DNA from: SIG672 sp045605765
GTDB lineage: Bacteria > Bacillota > Clostridia > Oscillospirales > CAG-272
DNA: 64,000 nucleotides
Assembly: GCA_045605765.1 (NCBI GenBank)
Contig: JAZUQQ010000030.1
Location: 3,373-67,372, forward strand
Direction of reading: 5' to 3'
The position numbers and the translations under genes are program-made. Of the stretch, positions 17,099 to 28,017 are shown piece by piece; position 1 is the stretch's first letter; each line of letters begins with the position of its first letter. Under the pieces are notes generated by a model that saw only the letters and a program-made list of their open reading frames with translations, was not told where the DNA came from and made no database searches.

Positions 17099-18427
17099 TT
17101 AACAATCCCCTTGTTCATCATTGGAAGCTTCGTCGTTCACTGTGAGCGTGCCTTTAAGGAAATATACAGTGTCGGGAGACAGGTGTCTTGCGGCGGAAAC
17201 TATCTCGTCCTTTCCAACTGAAATGATTTTTTCTATCACATCTTCGGGACTATCGCACCGGCCTGCAAACGAGCGAGTTAGATACCACGAAACAAGACCC
17301 GCGGGACTGTCGGTAAGCTCTCTATATGCGTTGATGAGTGATTTTTTCGCGCTGTCAAGCTCAAAATCACTTATTTTACCCGCCTTAAGATCATCTATTT
17401 GTGAAAAAATGGCATCTCTTGCCTTTTCAAAATTTTCGACATCTATACCGCTTGATATCAGCATAATACCTTTAAGCGCGTTTGGGTGTGAGGAGCAATA
17501 GTAGCAAAGGCTCATTTTTTCTCGCACGTTCATAAAAAGCTTACTGGTGGGAGAAGAACCGAGAAGGGAGTTCACAAGCGGGAGAAGGTGATAATTACTG
17601 TCAGAAAGGCAAAAACCGCTTCTTATACCGATAGTAAGCTTACCCTGTGAAACGCTTTTCTCCTCGATAACCGTTTTAAGCGTTTTGGAGGCAGACCTTC
17701 TTATTTCGGTGGTAGTGACCTCGGGAACGGAACGTTCAAAGGAACTAAAAACATTTTTGAATTTTTCTACAAGAATATCTATATCCGCGCTTCCCGAGTA
17801 GTAAATATCTACCTTGGTATTGCTCGAAAGATTTTGATAGTATTCGTAAAGCTCGCGTGCGTTGACAGACGAAACGCTCTCTACGCTTCCATTAGGGGAT
17901 ATGGAGAAGCGTTCGTCCGCGCACATTATTTCTTCGCATCGGCGTGCCGCGTAAGCGGCGGGATTGTTTATTCTTGCCCTTATTCTTCCGCAAAGCTTTA
18001 CTTTTTCACTCTCAACTATACTTTCGTTGAAAGAGCCGTTTTCGTCAGTGAGCGGATTTAAGATAAGCTCTGATATAATTGAAATTACCTCTGAAAGAAT
18101 ATCGGTTCCGTCGAATGCATAACGATTTTCGGGAAAAGCAGAGTAAATTCCGAAAACATGAGTTTCGCCCATAGCCGTGTTTACGCTATCTATCGATGCA
18201 CCGTAAAGCAATTGAAGTGCACTGCTAAGCGAGAGCATCGTAGGATATTTTTTACACGAGCGTGTTAAAATCTCGGGGATAAGGGCATTCATTGCCGCTT
18301 CTTTTTCGCAAAGCGGGCGGGAGAAATATACCGAAAGATAGGATATTTTGAATTTTTCACTCGGTACTGCTGTTAGCGTTACCGAAGGGAAAATAGATAT
18401 TCTTTTTATACCGTTCAAAATCTTCAC
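17099..18427 (-). CDS. M16-family peptidase-like protein, probably inactive partner (YmfF-like)
   Basis: 442 residues with the M16 fold but without a HXXEH zinc motif, so it is probably the non-catalytic half of a heterodimer. The C-terminal M16 region (SLLGSSPTSKLFMNVREKMSLCYYC) is well conserved. The start is GTG, with AAAGACGG upstream. The stop is one base before the catalytic partner's start, so the two should be made in equal amounts. The 49 bp between this gene and the giant glycosyltransferase upstream contain no clear terminator. Confidence 0.85.
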   Translation of the reverse strand: MKILNGIKRISIFPSVTLTAVPSEKFKISYLSVYFSRPLCEKEAAMNALIPEILTRSCKKYPTMLSLSSALQLLYGASIDSVNTAMGETHVFGIYSAFPENRYAFDGTDILSEVISIISELILNPLTDENGSFNESIVESEKVKLCGRIRARINNPAAYAARRCEEIMCADERFSISPNGSVESVSSVNARELYEYYQNLSSNTKVDIYYSGSADIDILVEKFKNVFSSFERSVPEVTTTEIRRSASKTLKTVIEEKSVSQGKLTIGIRSGFCLSDSNYHLLPLVNSLLGSSPTSKLFMNVREKMSLCYYCSSHPNALKGIMLISSGIDVENFEKARDAIFSQIDDLKAGKISDFELDSAKKSLINAYRELTDSPAGLVSWYLTRSFAGRCDSPEDVIEKIISVGKDEIVSAARHLSPDTVYFLKGTLTVNDEASNDEQGDC

Positions 18428-18476
18428 CGTCTTTCAACTAAATTTCTATTCATTATACCACATATTTCCGAAATTT

Positions 18477-21400
18477 TCAACCGTTATTTCGATAAATATT
18501 ATTTTCACCGAAAAAATTTTCTTTTTCGCCTGCAAGTTTGCTTCCGTCGAGCGTCACCTCTGTTTCCCGAGTGTCATTTGTTATTGCCAAAATTTCGCTT
18601 TCCTTACCGTTTATCTTGATTTTCAGCCTGAAATTATCAAATTTTTGTGATAATTTCGGCGAGACATTCAGGTGTTTTCCGCCGTCTATTTTTATTCCGA
18701 GGAGTTCGCTTAAAACTATCTGAACAAACCATGATGCAGATCCTGTATAAAGGCTCCAACCGCCTCGTCCGAGATGCTTTTCGTTTGCATACACATCCCC
18801 GCATAAAGCGTAAGGCTCAGTCTTGTAGCGCTCGGCATCCTTTTTATCAAGTGAGCGCACGATGGGATTTATATCGCAAAGCATCTCATATGCTTTATCG
18901 TATTCTCCCACCGAGAAAAGTCCCCAAAGTGCCCAGAGGGCGGCGTGCGTATATTGTCCGCCGTTTTCTCTGAAACCGTCGCAATATGAGGTAATATAAC
19001 CGGGATCGTCTCCATTACCTGAAAAAGGCGGAGTAAAGAGCTTTACTATACCGTGCTCCTTATCCCAAAGCATATCACAGGCAAGCCCCATAGCAGCTTT
19101 CGCGCGATGTGGGTCTTTACCCGAAATTGCCGCAAAAGACTGAGTTAGGAAATCTATCTCGCATTCATTGTCACCGGGTGCGCCAAGCGGCTTGCCGCTG
19201 TCGTAAAATCCGCGTAGATATCTGTCTTCCGCAAAGGCTTCTTTTTCGATGGTAGTCAGTAATTCCTCGGATATCTCGCTGTATTTTTTAGCACCGATCG
19301 CATCACCGTAGTTCTGACATATTACTGTAAACTCCGAAAGTATCATCGACATAAACTGTGCAAGCCATACCGATTCACCCTTCCCGTCGCGTCCGACTCG
19401 GTTATATCCGTCGTTCCAGTCACAGCTTCCGATAAGCGGAAGACCGTGTTTGCCGAATCGTAGCGCGCGCTCAATGGCTCTTATACAGTGATTATAAAGG
19501 CTTTCGCGGTATTTTGAACGCATCGGACGTTCGTAGCGAGTCATTTCGCTTTCGTCAAGCTCGCGTGATTCGATATATCGGACTTTGAGATCGAGTATCG
19601 AGTAATTTCCCGTGAATTTCAGATATTTTGCGACCGCATAGGGAAGCCATAAAAGGTCATCTGAACATCTTGAACGAAGTCCTGCGTGCCATTTTCCTTC
19701 GTTATTTCCGCTTTCAGAATTGTGCCACCAGTGTTGTACATCTCCTTCGGTGTATTGATGCGCAGCTGCTCTAAGGATCTGATATTTGCAGTAGTCACTA
19801 TCGTAATAAAGCGTGGTGAGCGAATCTTGAAGTTGATCTCTGAATCCGTACGCTCCGCTTGACTGATAAAATCCCGTTCGCCCGAAAAGCCTAGCGGTAA
19901 ACACCTGATATGGGATATAATAATTAAGGGCAAGATTAAGAGCTTTGTCAGAGCTTTCAAGCTGCACGGCGGAAAAGAGCTTTTCGTAAAAATCCGCGTA
20001 TTGTTTAAAGCCGTATTTTATGCTTGATAACGAGGAATATTTTTGTATCATATGATAATATGCTCTGTCGGAAAAGCTAGGGAATATACCCAAAAGAAAG
20101 CCGTATTTTTTTACTATTTTACTATTTTCTTCGCTTTTCTCTGCATCAAATGAATATAAAAATACTGTGTGTTCCGAAAGATGAGAATCATATCTTCTTC
20201 TGAAAAATGTGGCTCGCCCGTCCTTTTTTTGTTGAATGAGATTTGGCGAACATACTTTTTCACCGATAACAGGATCTATGCTGTAAATTATATCCTTGCA
20301 AAAATCGGTATCTCCCGAAACCTCTACACTCACCATTTTGAGCTGGAGTTTCTCGTCAACGCCGACCTCGACACATACGGAAGTATTTTTAATATCGGTC
20401 TCGTATACCGCACACCCTCTCTCAAATCGACAGGAGTACGACGAGGCAAGAATATCGTAATTCTCGTTTTCAGAGGATACAAATATTAGTCTCTCACCGC
20501 AAATATCACGCCTGAATAAGGAAAAATATGGCGTTATTCGCTTTTCCTTGGAATTAGCAAACCAAGTGTATCCGAGAGAATTTTGTGTTACAAGTGTTCC
20601 AAAGGTTCGGTTAGAGTAAATATAAGACCAAACGAGATCGACTCTCGATTTGTCAAGTGAAAAACCGTGCTTTTCAAAATTACCTGCATATACGCTGTAA
20701 GCGTAGTTTTCCTGTGAGGATATAGCTGTTTTTTTTGGATCCTGACGTAATATTTTTATATCCTCGGAAACTCGTAGGAGCCGTTTGATAAAGCTGTGGA
20801 ATATTTCTTCGATTGAAGAATCCTTTTCAAGCTCTATATAGAGCGCACTGACAGAGCAAAGAAGCTCTGACATAGAAGTATCGCTTATAGAGAATATACC
20901 GCCATATCTGCAAAAAAGCTCGCTTGCTTGGCACTGAGATATAATATCGGACAAAATATTTCTGTTTGTGCTGTTATATCCGTCGCTTTCGGATACGATA
21001 AATACGAGATCGCTCTTTTTGCCCCTGATTCGGCAAAGTTTGTGCAAGCGTATGAGTGTATCGCATATCTTTCTACATACCGAAGAAAACTCTTTGGGTA
21101 AAACCACCGTAACTATCGGCAGATCTCCCGATATTCCGTGAGCCCAGAGTGAATTTTTCTGAAAACTTTTATCTTTCGGAGAGTTGTCATTTGGATAAAA
21201 ATGAAGCGCCGCAAGATAATAATCGGCGTATTTTAAATAACTCGGTGCAAGACTGACGAGTGCAAGACGGTTTTGAGAGAGCGGATGAAGTGAAGAAGCA
21301 AAATAACTGCTAATGTCTTTGCCTGTATTTTTGCGGATAAATGAGTATTTTCGGATAATATCCTCGTAAGAATTTCCGTAAACTATGACAAATTCACAGG

Positions 21401-24400
21401 ATACCTTGCCCGAGCATTCAATAGGCTTGCCCTTTAAAATGCAGTAGGGTGATATACAAGCGCCTTCATTTGAAGAAAGCTCTTTGTTTAGTAGCTCTTT
21501 AATATCGTCTTCGTTATAATTGAGAGGTAGTGCCTCGATTCGTGTCTCAAATTCCTTTTTCTGCTGATAATGTTCTAGTGAAACACCTAGCCACTGTTCT
21601 TTTCCGTCGTTTTTTGCTCTTGCGCGAAAGGTAAGAATTTCATATTCCTTACTGTAAAAGGAATCTATTGAAAGCGCATTATAAAACGGATGGGAGATCT
21701 TGTCCTCAGCCTTTGACAGTATTACCTCAAATGATATCATTGGTGAAAAGCTTGTGAATTTTCCGCTGACGTCAAGCTTTATGCAGTACATATCCTCGCT
21801 TCGTCTCAAAGTAAAGGTGAGCGCACTTGAAACGCCCGCGGTTTGACTTCTGAAAACGGCTTTTGAGCCCGAATAGCTCATATTTTCGGGAACGATTTTG
21901 AAAGTGTTTTTGTCGGTTTTGCAAAATACCTGCAGTCCGTTTAGAGTGGAATACATATCGCGCGAGTCAAAAGGATCGCCGCTTATGAGGATATCGTCCT
22001 TTTTTATCATAATGTGACCCGCACTTGAAACAGTTATCGAGGAGCTTTCAGAGGAAAGCATACACACAGAGGGTATCTGTCCTTTTTGTGAAGGAATTTT
22101 TACAGTTTTTTCGTTGATGTGATACCTTTCGGGCATATTTTCAAAGATATTTATACTGTTTGTCTTTGATATTCCCGCCTCGGTAGGGATACTCTCGCAG
22201 AGCAGCTCTCTTACAGATGCCATTTCGGGATCGCGCATAAAGCGTTTTACAAAAATATTGTCAAAGCAGACGTTTGTTGCGGCGATAATGCTCATACCAA
22301 CGTGATGTGACATATAGCTTCGTACTATCTCGCTCGAAAGACCTACACGCGAAACTGTAAAATCTACCGCTTCGTAAAATCCGTGTTTGCCGTACACTCC
22401 GTGAGAGCGAAGCCTTTCGAGGTTTTTTATAGCCGCCTTTCGCGCGACTGATAGGCAAAGAAAGGAGGAATATGGTGATATTACCTTTTCTTTGCCGATA
22501 GAAGGATCAAGTGCGAGCCTCGACACGCCGTTAGCGCGGTATTGATAATTCATTGCAAGGTCAAATGCGTGATATCCGCTTTCAGATATTCCCCAAAAAC
22601 CTTTGATACGGTTCTCTATTTGCGCATTTGCGGCAAAAGCAAGTGCCTCACCCGAAAGTGAGCCTTCGTAGGACGGAAGGAACAGATGCGGCATAAAATA
22701 TTCAAACATACTGCCAGACCAGGATGCCACTCCTATATAACCCTTGCTTCCGATTATCGGGCGTCCGAGCTTTTTCCAGTGTTCAGGACTGACCTGACCG
22801 CGCGCTATTGCATAGTAGCAGGTAGATCGAATCTCGCTCATATAAAGGTCGTAACAGTTTTCTTCGGACACCTCGTCAGCTACATCCATACCTATATAGA
22901 AAAGTTTTCGTTTTTTTGAGTAAAGAATGGAAAAATCTGCTCCATATGCAAGAGCTTTGAGCCTTTCCTTTACTTTTACAAGACCGTCTTCCGACTTTTC
23001 GTACTCCGATAGGCCTTCAATAAGAGTGATAAGTGATACTACAAAATTACCGCTATCTACACTTGAAATATAGGGAGACCCGAGGACTGTGAGCTTTTGC
23101 GTGTCGTACCAGTTGTAGAGATGTCCGTGCTTTTTGGGCAGATCTTCAAGCGTACTTACTGTATTTTCAAGACGTTTGCAAAGAGTGTGCGGATCTATAA
23201 ATCCGCAGTCGCAGGCGGCAAGACAGGAAAGAAGGTACATACCGATGTTCGTTGGCGAAGTACGATGCGCAACCGTCAGCGATGGGAACTCCTGAACGTT
23301 GTCGGGCGGAAGATAGTTTTCTTCCTCATTTACATAGGTGTTAAAGAAGCTCCACGTGTCAAATAGCCAGCGCAGAAGGAGTGCCTTTTCAGAAGATGAG
23401 GGCTTTTTAACACGGGGAATATCAAAGGAAAGAATAAGAAGTATTGCGGGAAGAGCTGTCCAAAGCAATGCGGTACTTCTAAGAAACGCGCCCGATGCAA
23501 ATACGAGAGTAATAAATCCACCCGCGTATGATAATACGCTCCAAGATATCTGCGAGAAAAAACAGCCCGCTACTTCGAGTGAGGATACCGACCATTCAAG
23601 TGTCTTTTTGCGCGTAATACGCGAACGTATGAAGCCTTTTATAAGGGCATCGAGTGATACAAAAGCATATCCGAATATAGAAGCTACGCCAAAAATAAGA
23701 TCCCAGAGCGCATTTCCTATCGACGGCATAACATGAGAGAAAAAACGTCTGTTTATTCTACCCAGCGAGGATATTACGCCAAGTATAGGCGGTATCAGTA
23801 TATATGCAAGTGATGCAAGAGCAATCAGATTTTGTGCATTCGGATATATAAGCGAAATAATCATCGAGATGCACGCACATATCGGAACAAGTGCTCGTCT
23901 TACGTTGTCAAGAATAAAAAAACGCGAAAGAGAAGATATGGGATTTTTTTGGCGTCTGCCCAGCTTATCATAAACCGTTCTGCCTGCATACAGGGTGGAT
24001 TGTATATCTCCGCGTATCCACCTATGCATTCGTTTAAAAAAGGATGAGGGAGTTGCGGGATGCGAGTCGCTGAGAACTACGTCTGAAAGAACACCGCATC
24101 TCAGTCTGCTTCCTTCAAGGAGATCGTGGCTGAGTACGATCCCGTCCGAGAAAGCATCGGGAATAAGCGTACTGTAAACGTCAAGATCAAAAATTCCTTT
24201 TCCGCAGAAGATTCCTTCTCCGAAAAGTGACTGATACAGGTCAAAGGAAGCACTTTGATAAGGATCGACTCCCCCTCTTGACATAAGCGATGAAAAATAA
24301 CTCTTTCCAAAAGAGGCGAGCGAGGTTGCCATATGCGGCTGCATTATTGCATATCCCGATACTACTCGATTATTTTTTATAATAGGTTTATTGTCGGGAT

Positions 24401-25412
24401 GGAGCATAGCAGATACCATATCACGCACCGCACCGCCGTAAAGACGGGTGTCGCGGTCGAGAGTGATTACGTATTTTATATCTGAAAGCTCCTCTTTATC
24501 TCCGATAAACACCGCAAAATCAGAGCCCTTGTCACGTAAAAAGCAAACGAGGTCTATAAGCGCTCCTCTTTTGCGCTCGTAACCCATATATTTGCTTTCG
24601 CTAAGACTTCTTACTCGCTCTCTTATAAATAGACAAAAGCGCGTGCCGTATTTTTTCCTTAGGGAAACTATTTTCTCCTTTGCAAAGCCGATAAGCTCTA
24701 CATCTTTTTCGTCGCTTTGTTTTTTTGATTCGGGAAGATCGAGAAGCAGACCGAAAAGGACATTTTCATCTCTGTTCGAAAGATAAAATTCTTCGAGTTG
24801 TCTGAAAATCGATTCGTCGCCCGAAGAAAGAATAGAGGTTATTACAGTAAGGGTTTTGGCACTGTTTGGTATACTGTCAAGTTTTAAACGAGAAACTGCC
24901 GAGGGTCTCATAAAGCGTGAAAAAAGTCGCTCAATAATATATTTTACCGCTTCACTGACAGGTAGCAGGAGCAAGAAAAATATTACAGGGCCGCTCTTTG
25001 ATAAATAGGTTACGGCAAATGAAATAATAAAAGTGAAAAAAGCAAGAGAAAAGAAATATACGCTCATATTTCTTTTTCTTATTCGTGCATCTTCTTTGAA
25101 ACCGCCGTTGTCGCAGTAAATGTTTGCTGCATCCTTTTCGGATATTTTATGACGGCGCGCAAACGATGAGATCTTACCGCGCATAAGAGATTTTGTAAGA
25201 TCGGTGCTCTCGGCATAATGCGCTTCATGGCGCGATGAAAGCGTGCTGTCGAGCACCGATATACGCTCTCTGAGAAGCTCTATATCAGCAAGCTCAAAGG
25301 AGCGCATAAGAGTTACGCATCTGTTTACGAGATCCTTGAATCCATCGTCGCTTATATCATGAAATACTGCGATCCTGCGCGATATAATATCAGATATGAA
25401 AGGAAGGACCAT
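18477..25412 (-). CDS. NdvB-like cyclic beta-glucan synthase / GH94-type phosphorylase multidomain protein
   Basis: 2311 residues from the first ATG. Order: two membrane helices (about 115-160); a GT84-type glycosyltransferase domain (about 300-500, with ITLDRDTRLYGGAVRDM and HRWIRGDIQ); further membrane helices (about 510-690); a glycoamylase-like domain (about 710-1050, LTVAHRTSPTNIGMYLLS); GH94 sandwich regions; and a C-terminal GH94 phosphorylase domain (about 1850-2250) with the catalytic-type DWNDGYN. Proteobacterial relatives make cyclic beta-1,2-glucan and are about 2,800 residues long; this one is shorter, and its product could be another glucan or oligosaccharide phosphorolysis. The frame stays open for 88 more codons to 25676 with no ATG, GTG or TTG, so the N-terminus is uncertain. 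Confidence 0.85.
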   Translation of the reverse strand: MVLPFISDIISRRIAVFHDISDDGFKDLVNRCVTLMRSFELADIELLRERISVLDSTLSSRHEAHYAESTDLTKSLMRGKISSFARRHKISEKDAANIYCDNGGFKEDARIRKRNMSVYFFSLAFFTFIISFAVTYLSKSGPVIFFLLLLPVSEAVKYIIERLFSRFMRPSAVSRLKLDSIPNSAKTLTVITSILSSGDESIFRQLEEFYLSNRDENVLFGLLLDLPESKKQSDEKDVELIGFAKEKIVSLRKKYGTRFCLFIRERVRSLSESKYMGYERKRGALIDLVCFLRDKGSDFAVFIGDKEELSDIKYVITLDRDTRLYGGAVRDMVSAMLHPDNKPIIKNNRVVSGYAIMQPHMATSLASFGKSYFSSLMSRGGVDPYQSASFDLYQSLFGEGIFCGKGIFDLDVYSTLIPDAFSDGIVLSHDLLEGSRLRCGVLSDVVLSDSHPATPSSFFKRMHRWIRGDIQSTLYAGRTVYDKLGRRQKNPISSLSRFFILDNVRRALVPICACISMIISLIYPNAQNLIALASLAYILIPPILGVISSLGRINRRFFSHVMPSIGNALWDLIFGVASIFGYAFVSLDALIKGFIRSRITRKKTLEWSVSSLEVAGCFFSQISWSVLSYAGGFITLVFASGAFLRSTALLWTALPAILLILSFDIPRVKKPSSSEKALLLRWLFDTWSFFNTYVNEEENYLPPDNVQEFPSLTVAHRTSPTNIGMYLLSCLAACDCGFIDPHTLCKRLENTVSTLEDLPKKHGHLYNWYDTQKLTVLGSPYISSVDSGNFVVSLITLIEGLSEYEKSEDGLVKVKERLKALAYGADFSILYSKKRKLFYIGMDVADEVSEENCYDLYMSEIRSTCYYAIARGQVSPEHWKKLGRPIIGSKGYIGVASWSGSMFEYFMPHLFLPSYEGSLSGEALAFAANAQIENRIKGFWGISESGYHAFDLAMNYQYRANGVSRLALDPSIGKEKVISPYSSFLCLSVARKAAIKNLERLRSHGVYGKHGFYEAVDFTVSRVGLSSEIVRSYMSHHVGMSIIAATNVCFDNIFVKRFMRDPEMASVRELLCESIPTEAGISKTNSINIFENMPERYHINEKTVKIPSQKGQIPSVCMLSSESSSITVSSAGHIMIKKDDILISGDPFDSRDMYSTLNGLQVFCKTDKNTFKIVPENMSYSGSKAVFRSQTAGVSSALTFTLRRSEDMYCIKLDVSGKFTSFSPMISFEVILSKAEDKISHPFYNALSIDSFYSKEYEILTFRARAKNDGKEQWLGVSLEHYQQKKEFETRIEALPLNYNEDDIKELLNKELSSNEGACISPYCILKGKPIECSGKVSCEFVIVYGNSYEDIIRKYSFIRKNTGKDISSYFASSLHPLSQNRLALVSLAPSYLKYADYYLAALHFYPNDNSPKDKSFQKNSLWAHGISGDLPIVTVVLPKEFSSVCRKICDTLIRLHKLCRIRGKKSDLVFIVSESDGYNSTNRNILSDIISQCQASELFCRYGGIFSISDTSMSELLCSVSALYIELEKDSSIEEIFHSFIKRLLRVSEDIKILRQDPKKTAISSQENYAYSVYAGNFEKHGFSLDKSRVDLVWSYIYSNRTFGTLVTQNSLGYTWFANSKEKRITPYFSLFRRDICGERLIFVSSENENYDILASSYSCRFERGCAVYETDIKNTSVCVEVGVDEKLQLKMVSVEVSGDTDFCKDIIYSIDPVIGEKVCSPNLIQQKKDGRATFFRRRYDSHLSEHTVFLYSFDAEKSEENSKIVKKYGFLLGIFPSFSDRAYYHMIQKYSSLSSIKYGFKQYADFYEKLFSAVQLESSDKALNLALNYYIPYQVFTARLFGRTGFYQSSGAYGFRDQLQDSLTTLYYDSDYCKYQILRAAAHQYTEGDVQHWWHNSESGNNEGKWHAGLRSRCSDDLLWLPYAVAKYLKFTGNYSILDLKVRYIESRELDESEMTRYERPMRSKYRESLYNHCIRAIERALRFGKHGLPLIGSCDWNDGYNRVGRDGKGESVWLAQFMSMILSEFTVICQNYGDAIGAKKYSEISEELLTTIEKEAFAEDRYLRGFYDSGKPLGAPGDNECEIDFLTQSFAAISGKDPHRAKAAMGLACDMLWDKEHGIVKLFTPPFSGNGDDPGYITSYCDGFRENGGQYTHAALWALWGLFSVGEYDKAYEMLCDINPIVRSLDKKDAERYKTEPYALCGDVYANEKHLGRGGWSLYTGSASWFVQIVLSELLGIKIDGGKHLNVSPKLSQKFDNFRLKIKINGKESEILAITNDTRETEVTLDGSKLAGEKENFFGENNIYRNNG

Positions 25413-25681
25413 AACCGTCTCTTTGTCCCTGAACGGTGTTTTTTTCGCCTCTGCAATAAGAGAAGCTGATACCTCCTTTTCTCCGATATTAAAGTCGTTT
25501 TTATTTAATATTTCTTCAAGCAGGCGATATATCCTAAACGAGCGTTCCCTTGGCAGTGTCTTCTCATAAGAGTTAAGTATTGAGAGACAAAAAGGGTGTT
25601 TTTTTCCGAGCAGTCGGCGCAGTTTGAGGCGTAATAATGCTCCCGAAAGATTACTTAATTTGCTTGTACTAATAATAAAAC

Positions 25682-25729
25682 CTCCCCACTAAGGTCTTTT
25701 GAGTTAAACCTATTATGGGGAGATTTTTT
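25682..25729 (-). terminator. Hairpin between comEC and the NdvB-like gene
   Basis: CTCCCCA (25682-25688) pairs with TGGGGAG (25716-25722), and AGGT with ACCT inside. T-rich runs follow on both strands, so it can terminate comEC on the minus strand. The GGGGAGG of its minus-strand 3' arm would also be the Shine-Dalgarno sequence of an extended NdvB-like frame that begins with ATT (25676 or 25673). Confidence 0.7.
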
Positions 25730-25754
25730 ACATTTTATGCCTTTTAAAATATTT

Positions 25755-28013
25755 TTACTCTTTTATTCCCGAATAAAAGGATTCAAAGAGTGCTTCGTTT
25801 GAAAGATAGCCTTTTATCTTGCCAAGCGCCTTGTCGCTGTCACCATGAGATCCGCATATAAGATAGTCGCAATCGAGCGCCGATTGTTTTAGTCCATTAA
25901 AAAAATCGTTGTTTGTGTCAGTAAGAGTGCGCGCGTTTGATATATAGGCGTAGTCGGGTATAGAATACTTGTCGCTTTCTATTAAGATGAGCGATGCGGG
26001 ATTTGCCGTTGTGTGTTCATAGATATTTACCTTTATCGTAAATTCTCCGAAATCGACCGATTTATCGTTTGGATCGTAAAAGCTCATAGTACAGTCGCTA
26101 TAATAAAGAAATCTCGTTATTGCATTATGGAAATTTTCGTCTCTTTCCTGAGGTATTGGCAAAATAAAGTTTTTTATACCATTGTATTCAACCAGTCGTG
26201 TAACGGTAGCAATATGAGCATAATGATAATCACTTATCATATACGTGCTTATTTCGGTCTTTGTATTCTTTTCCGCATATTCTATAGCATTTCTCGTAAA
26301 ATTGTAGCTGCCGCCCGAGCTATCACAGAATAGAGATTCGCCGCCTGAGGAGATTATTATTGCATCATTCTCATTTTCAGTGTAATATATGACCGAGTTT
26401 CCCGTCATGTATGGGTGAGATATAATATAATTTCCTATGTAGCATCCCAAAACGAAAACAATAAGCGGAATGTAGGCAAGCTCTCTGTTAGAATCAAAAC
26501 TTTTAAAGAATATCGCCATCAGAGCGATAGATATGAGCATCAAAGCAAGGAGAACTGTGCATAAGAAATAGTCAAAATGAATGTAAAAATTACCTGATGA
26601 GGCAATATCAGTGGCAAGATATACTGTTAACTTTGACAGTACAGTTATTATATTGCCTATGATGTATGCAAGCGCTTTTACAGGTGAACAAATTATCAAA
26701 ATCGGAAGAAGATAAAGAATTACGGTAATAAACGGTATGAATATAAGATTGGTTATCGGAGAGATATACGAAATGTATCCGAAGCAATAATAGGATATCG
26801 GCAGAGTAAAAAGAAGTGCCGAAAGAGTTATATTAACAGCCGATATTAAGGAAAACAGAGGCTTTATCTTTCTGATCTTGGTCTTGCTGAGTTTTTCGTT
26901 TATCGGGAGCGCCAGAGTAAGGATTCCGAGGGTTGAGAAAAAGGATAAAAGTAAACCGATGTCGTATATTGCGTAAGGATTGAACGTACAGATAATAAAA
27001 GCCGAGCAGGAAAGGGAAGTTACAGCATCCGATCTTATGCCGAAGAAGAAAGATGCATAAGAAAATATCAGCATTACAGATGCACGGCATACAGAGCCCG
27101 AAAACCCTGCCAAAAACGCATATAACAAAACAAAAGCACTAAGTAGAATAACAGAGAACTTTTTGTTTATACGGATTTTCGAAAAAACGATGGCAAGGAG
27201 ACCTACAACTATAGAAAAATGCATTCCGCTGATTGCCAGCATATGCGAAATACCAAGCTCCTTAAATGCGCTTGTAAATGAATATGAAAGACCGTCTCTG
27301 TCGCCGTAAAGCAGAGCTTTTGAAAGCGCCCTGCCTTCGTCGTAGGTAAAGAGTCCTACTATTTTTGATACGCGCTTTCTCATAGCAGACATCTGTGTAT
27401 AAGGAAATATATTTTCCTCGTCAAGCATTTGAACGCTTTCTTCACTTTCGGATATTATTTCTAAAAGATATCCGTGAGAAAGATCATACGCCTCAGAAAG
27501 ATTGGAGAATTCGGTATCTATCAAGATTTTTACAGGAAGTCTAAGCGTGTCTCCGTCGTCGAAAGCGTTAAAATAGCTTGAAGACATTTTTGCTTTTAGT
27601 TTGCATTTTTCGCCGTTTATCTCTGTAACTATTACCTCGTGGCTCGAATAGTAATCTGACATAGACTCGGCGGAAAGTACGATCACTTTAACCTCTGCTT
27701 CAGTATCGTGATATTTTTCTCTCAGTTTGTCAAAGCGGAGATCAAAGTTTATCCACGATAAAAGAAACGAAAATGATATACTAATTAGCATAAGTATCGC
27801 AGGAAGAAGTCTTGTTTTCCTAATACTTTTAGGAACTTTTAATAATATTTCGGCTATTATAAGTATGAGAGTAATATAGAAGCCTATAATCGAAAATGAA
27901 AGCTTGAAATCACTGTGAAGGAATCCGCATAGGAAAAACACAAGAAGAAAGCCCGCAAGCGAATAGCATAGCGGGCGTTTTAAAATCGAAGATCTTATTC
28001 TTCTTAGGAACAT
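25755..28013 (-). CDS. comEC: ComEC/Rec2-family DNA-uptake membrane protein
   Basis: 752 residues: N-terminal membrane helices with a DUF4131/OB-like domain, a central competence domain (about 215-500) with the signature HMLAISGMHFSIVVGLL, and a C-terminal metallo-beta-lactamase-like domain (about 530-750). The latter keeps SDYHYAH where active members have a THxHxDH-type motif, so nuclease activity is uncertain. ComEC forms the channel that carries single-stranded DNA through the membrane. It starts 4 bp after the hup stop, so the two are co-expressed. No other competence gene is in the window. Confidence 0.9.
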   Translation of the reverse strand: MFLRRIRSSILKRPLCYSLAGFLLVFFLCGFLHSDFKLSFSIIGFYITLILIIAEILLKVPKSIRKTRLLPAILMLISISFSFLLSWINFDLRFDKLREKYHDTEAEVKVIVLSAESMSDYYSSHEVIVTEINGEKCKLKAKMSSSYFNAFDDGDTLRLPVKILIDTEFSNLSEAYDLSHGYLLEIISESEESVQMLDEENIFPYTQMSAMRKRVSKIVGLFTYDEGRALSKALLYGDRDGLSYSFTSAFKELGISHMLAISGMHFSIVVGLLAIVFSKIRINKKFSVILLSAFVLLYAFLAGFSGSVCRASVMLIFSYASFFFGIRSDAVTSLSCSAFIICTFNPYAIYDIGLLLSFFSTLGILTLALPINEKLSKTKIRKIKPLFSLISAVNITLSALLFTLPISYYCFGYISYISPITNLIFIPFITVILYLLPILIICSPVKALAYIIGNIITVLSKLTVYLATDIASSGNFYIHFDYFLCTVLLALMLISIALMAIFFKSFDSNRELAYIPLIVFVLGCYIGNYIISHPYMTGNSVIYYTENENDAIIISSGGESLFCDSSGGSYNFTRNAIEYAEKNTKTEISTYMISDYHYAHIATVTRLVEYNGIKNFILPIPQERDENFHNAITRFLYYSDCTMSFYDPNDKSVDFGEFTIKVNIYEHTTANPASLILIESDKYSIPDYAYISNARTLTDTNNDFFNGLKQSALDCDYLICGSHGDSDKALGKIKGYLSNEALFESFYSGIKE

Positions 28014-28017
28014 AAAC

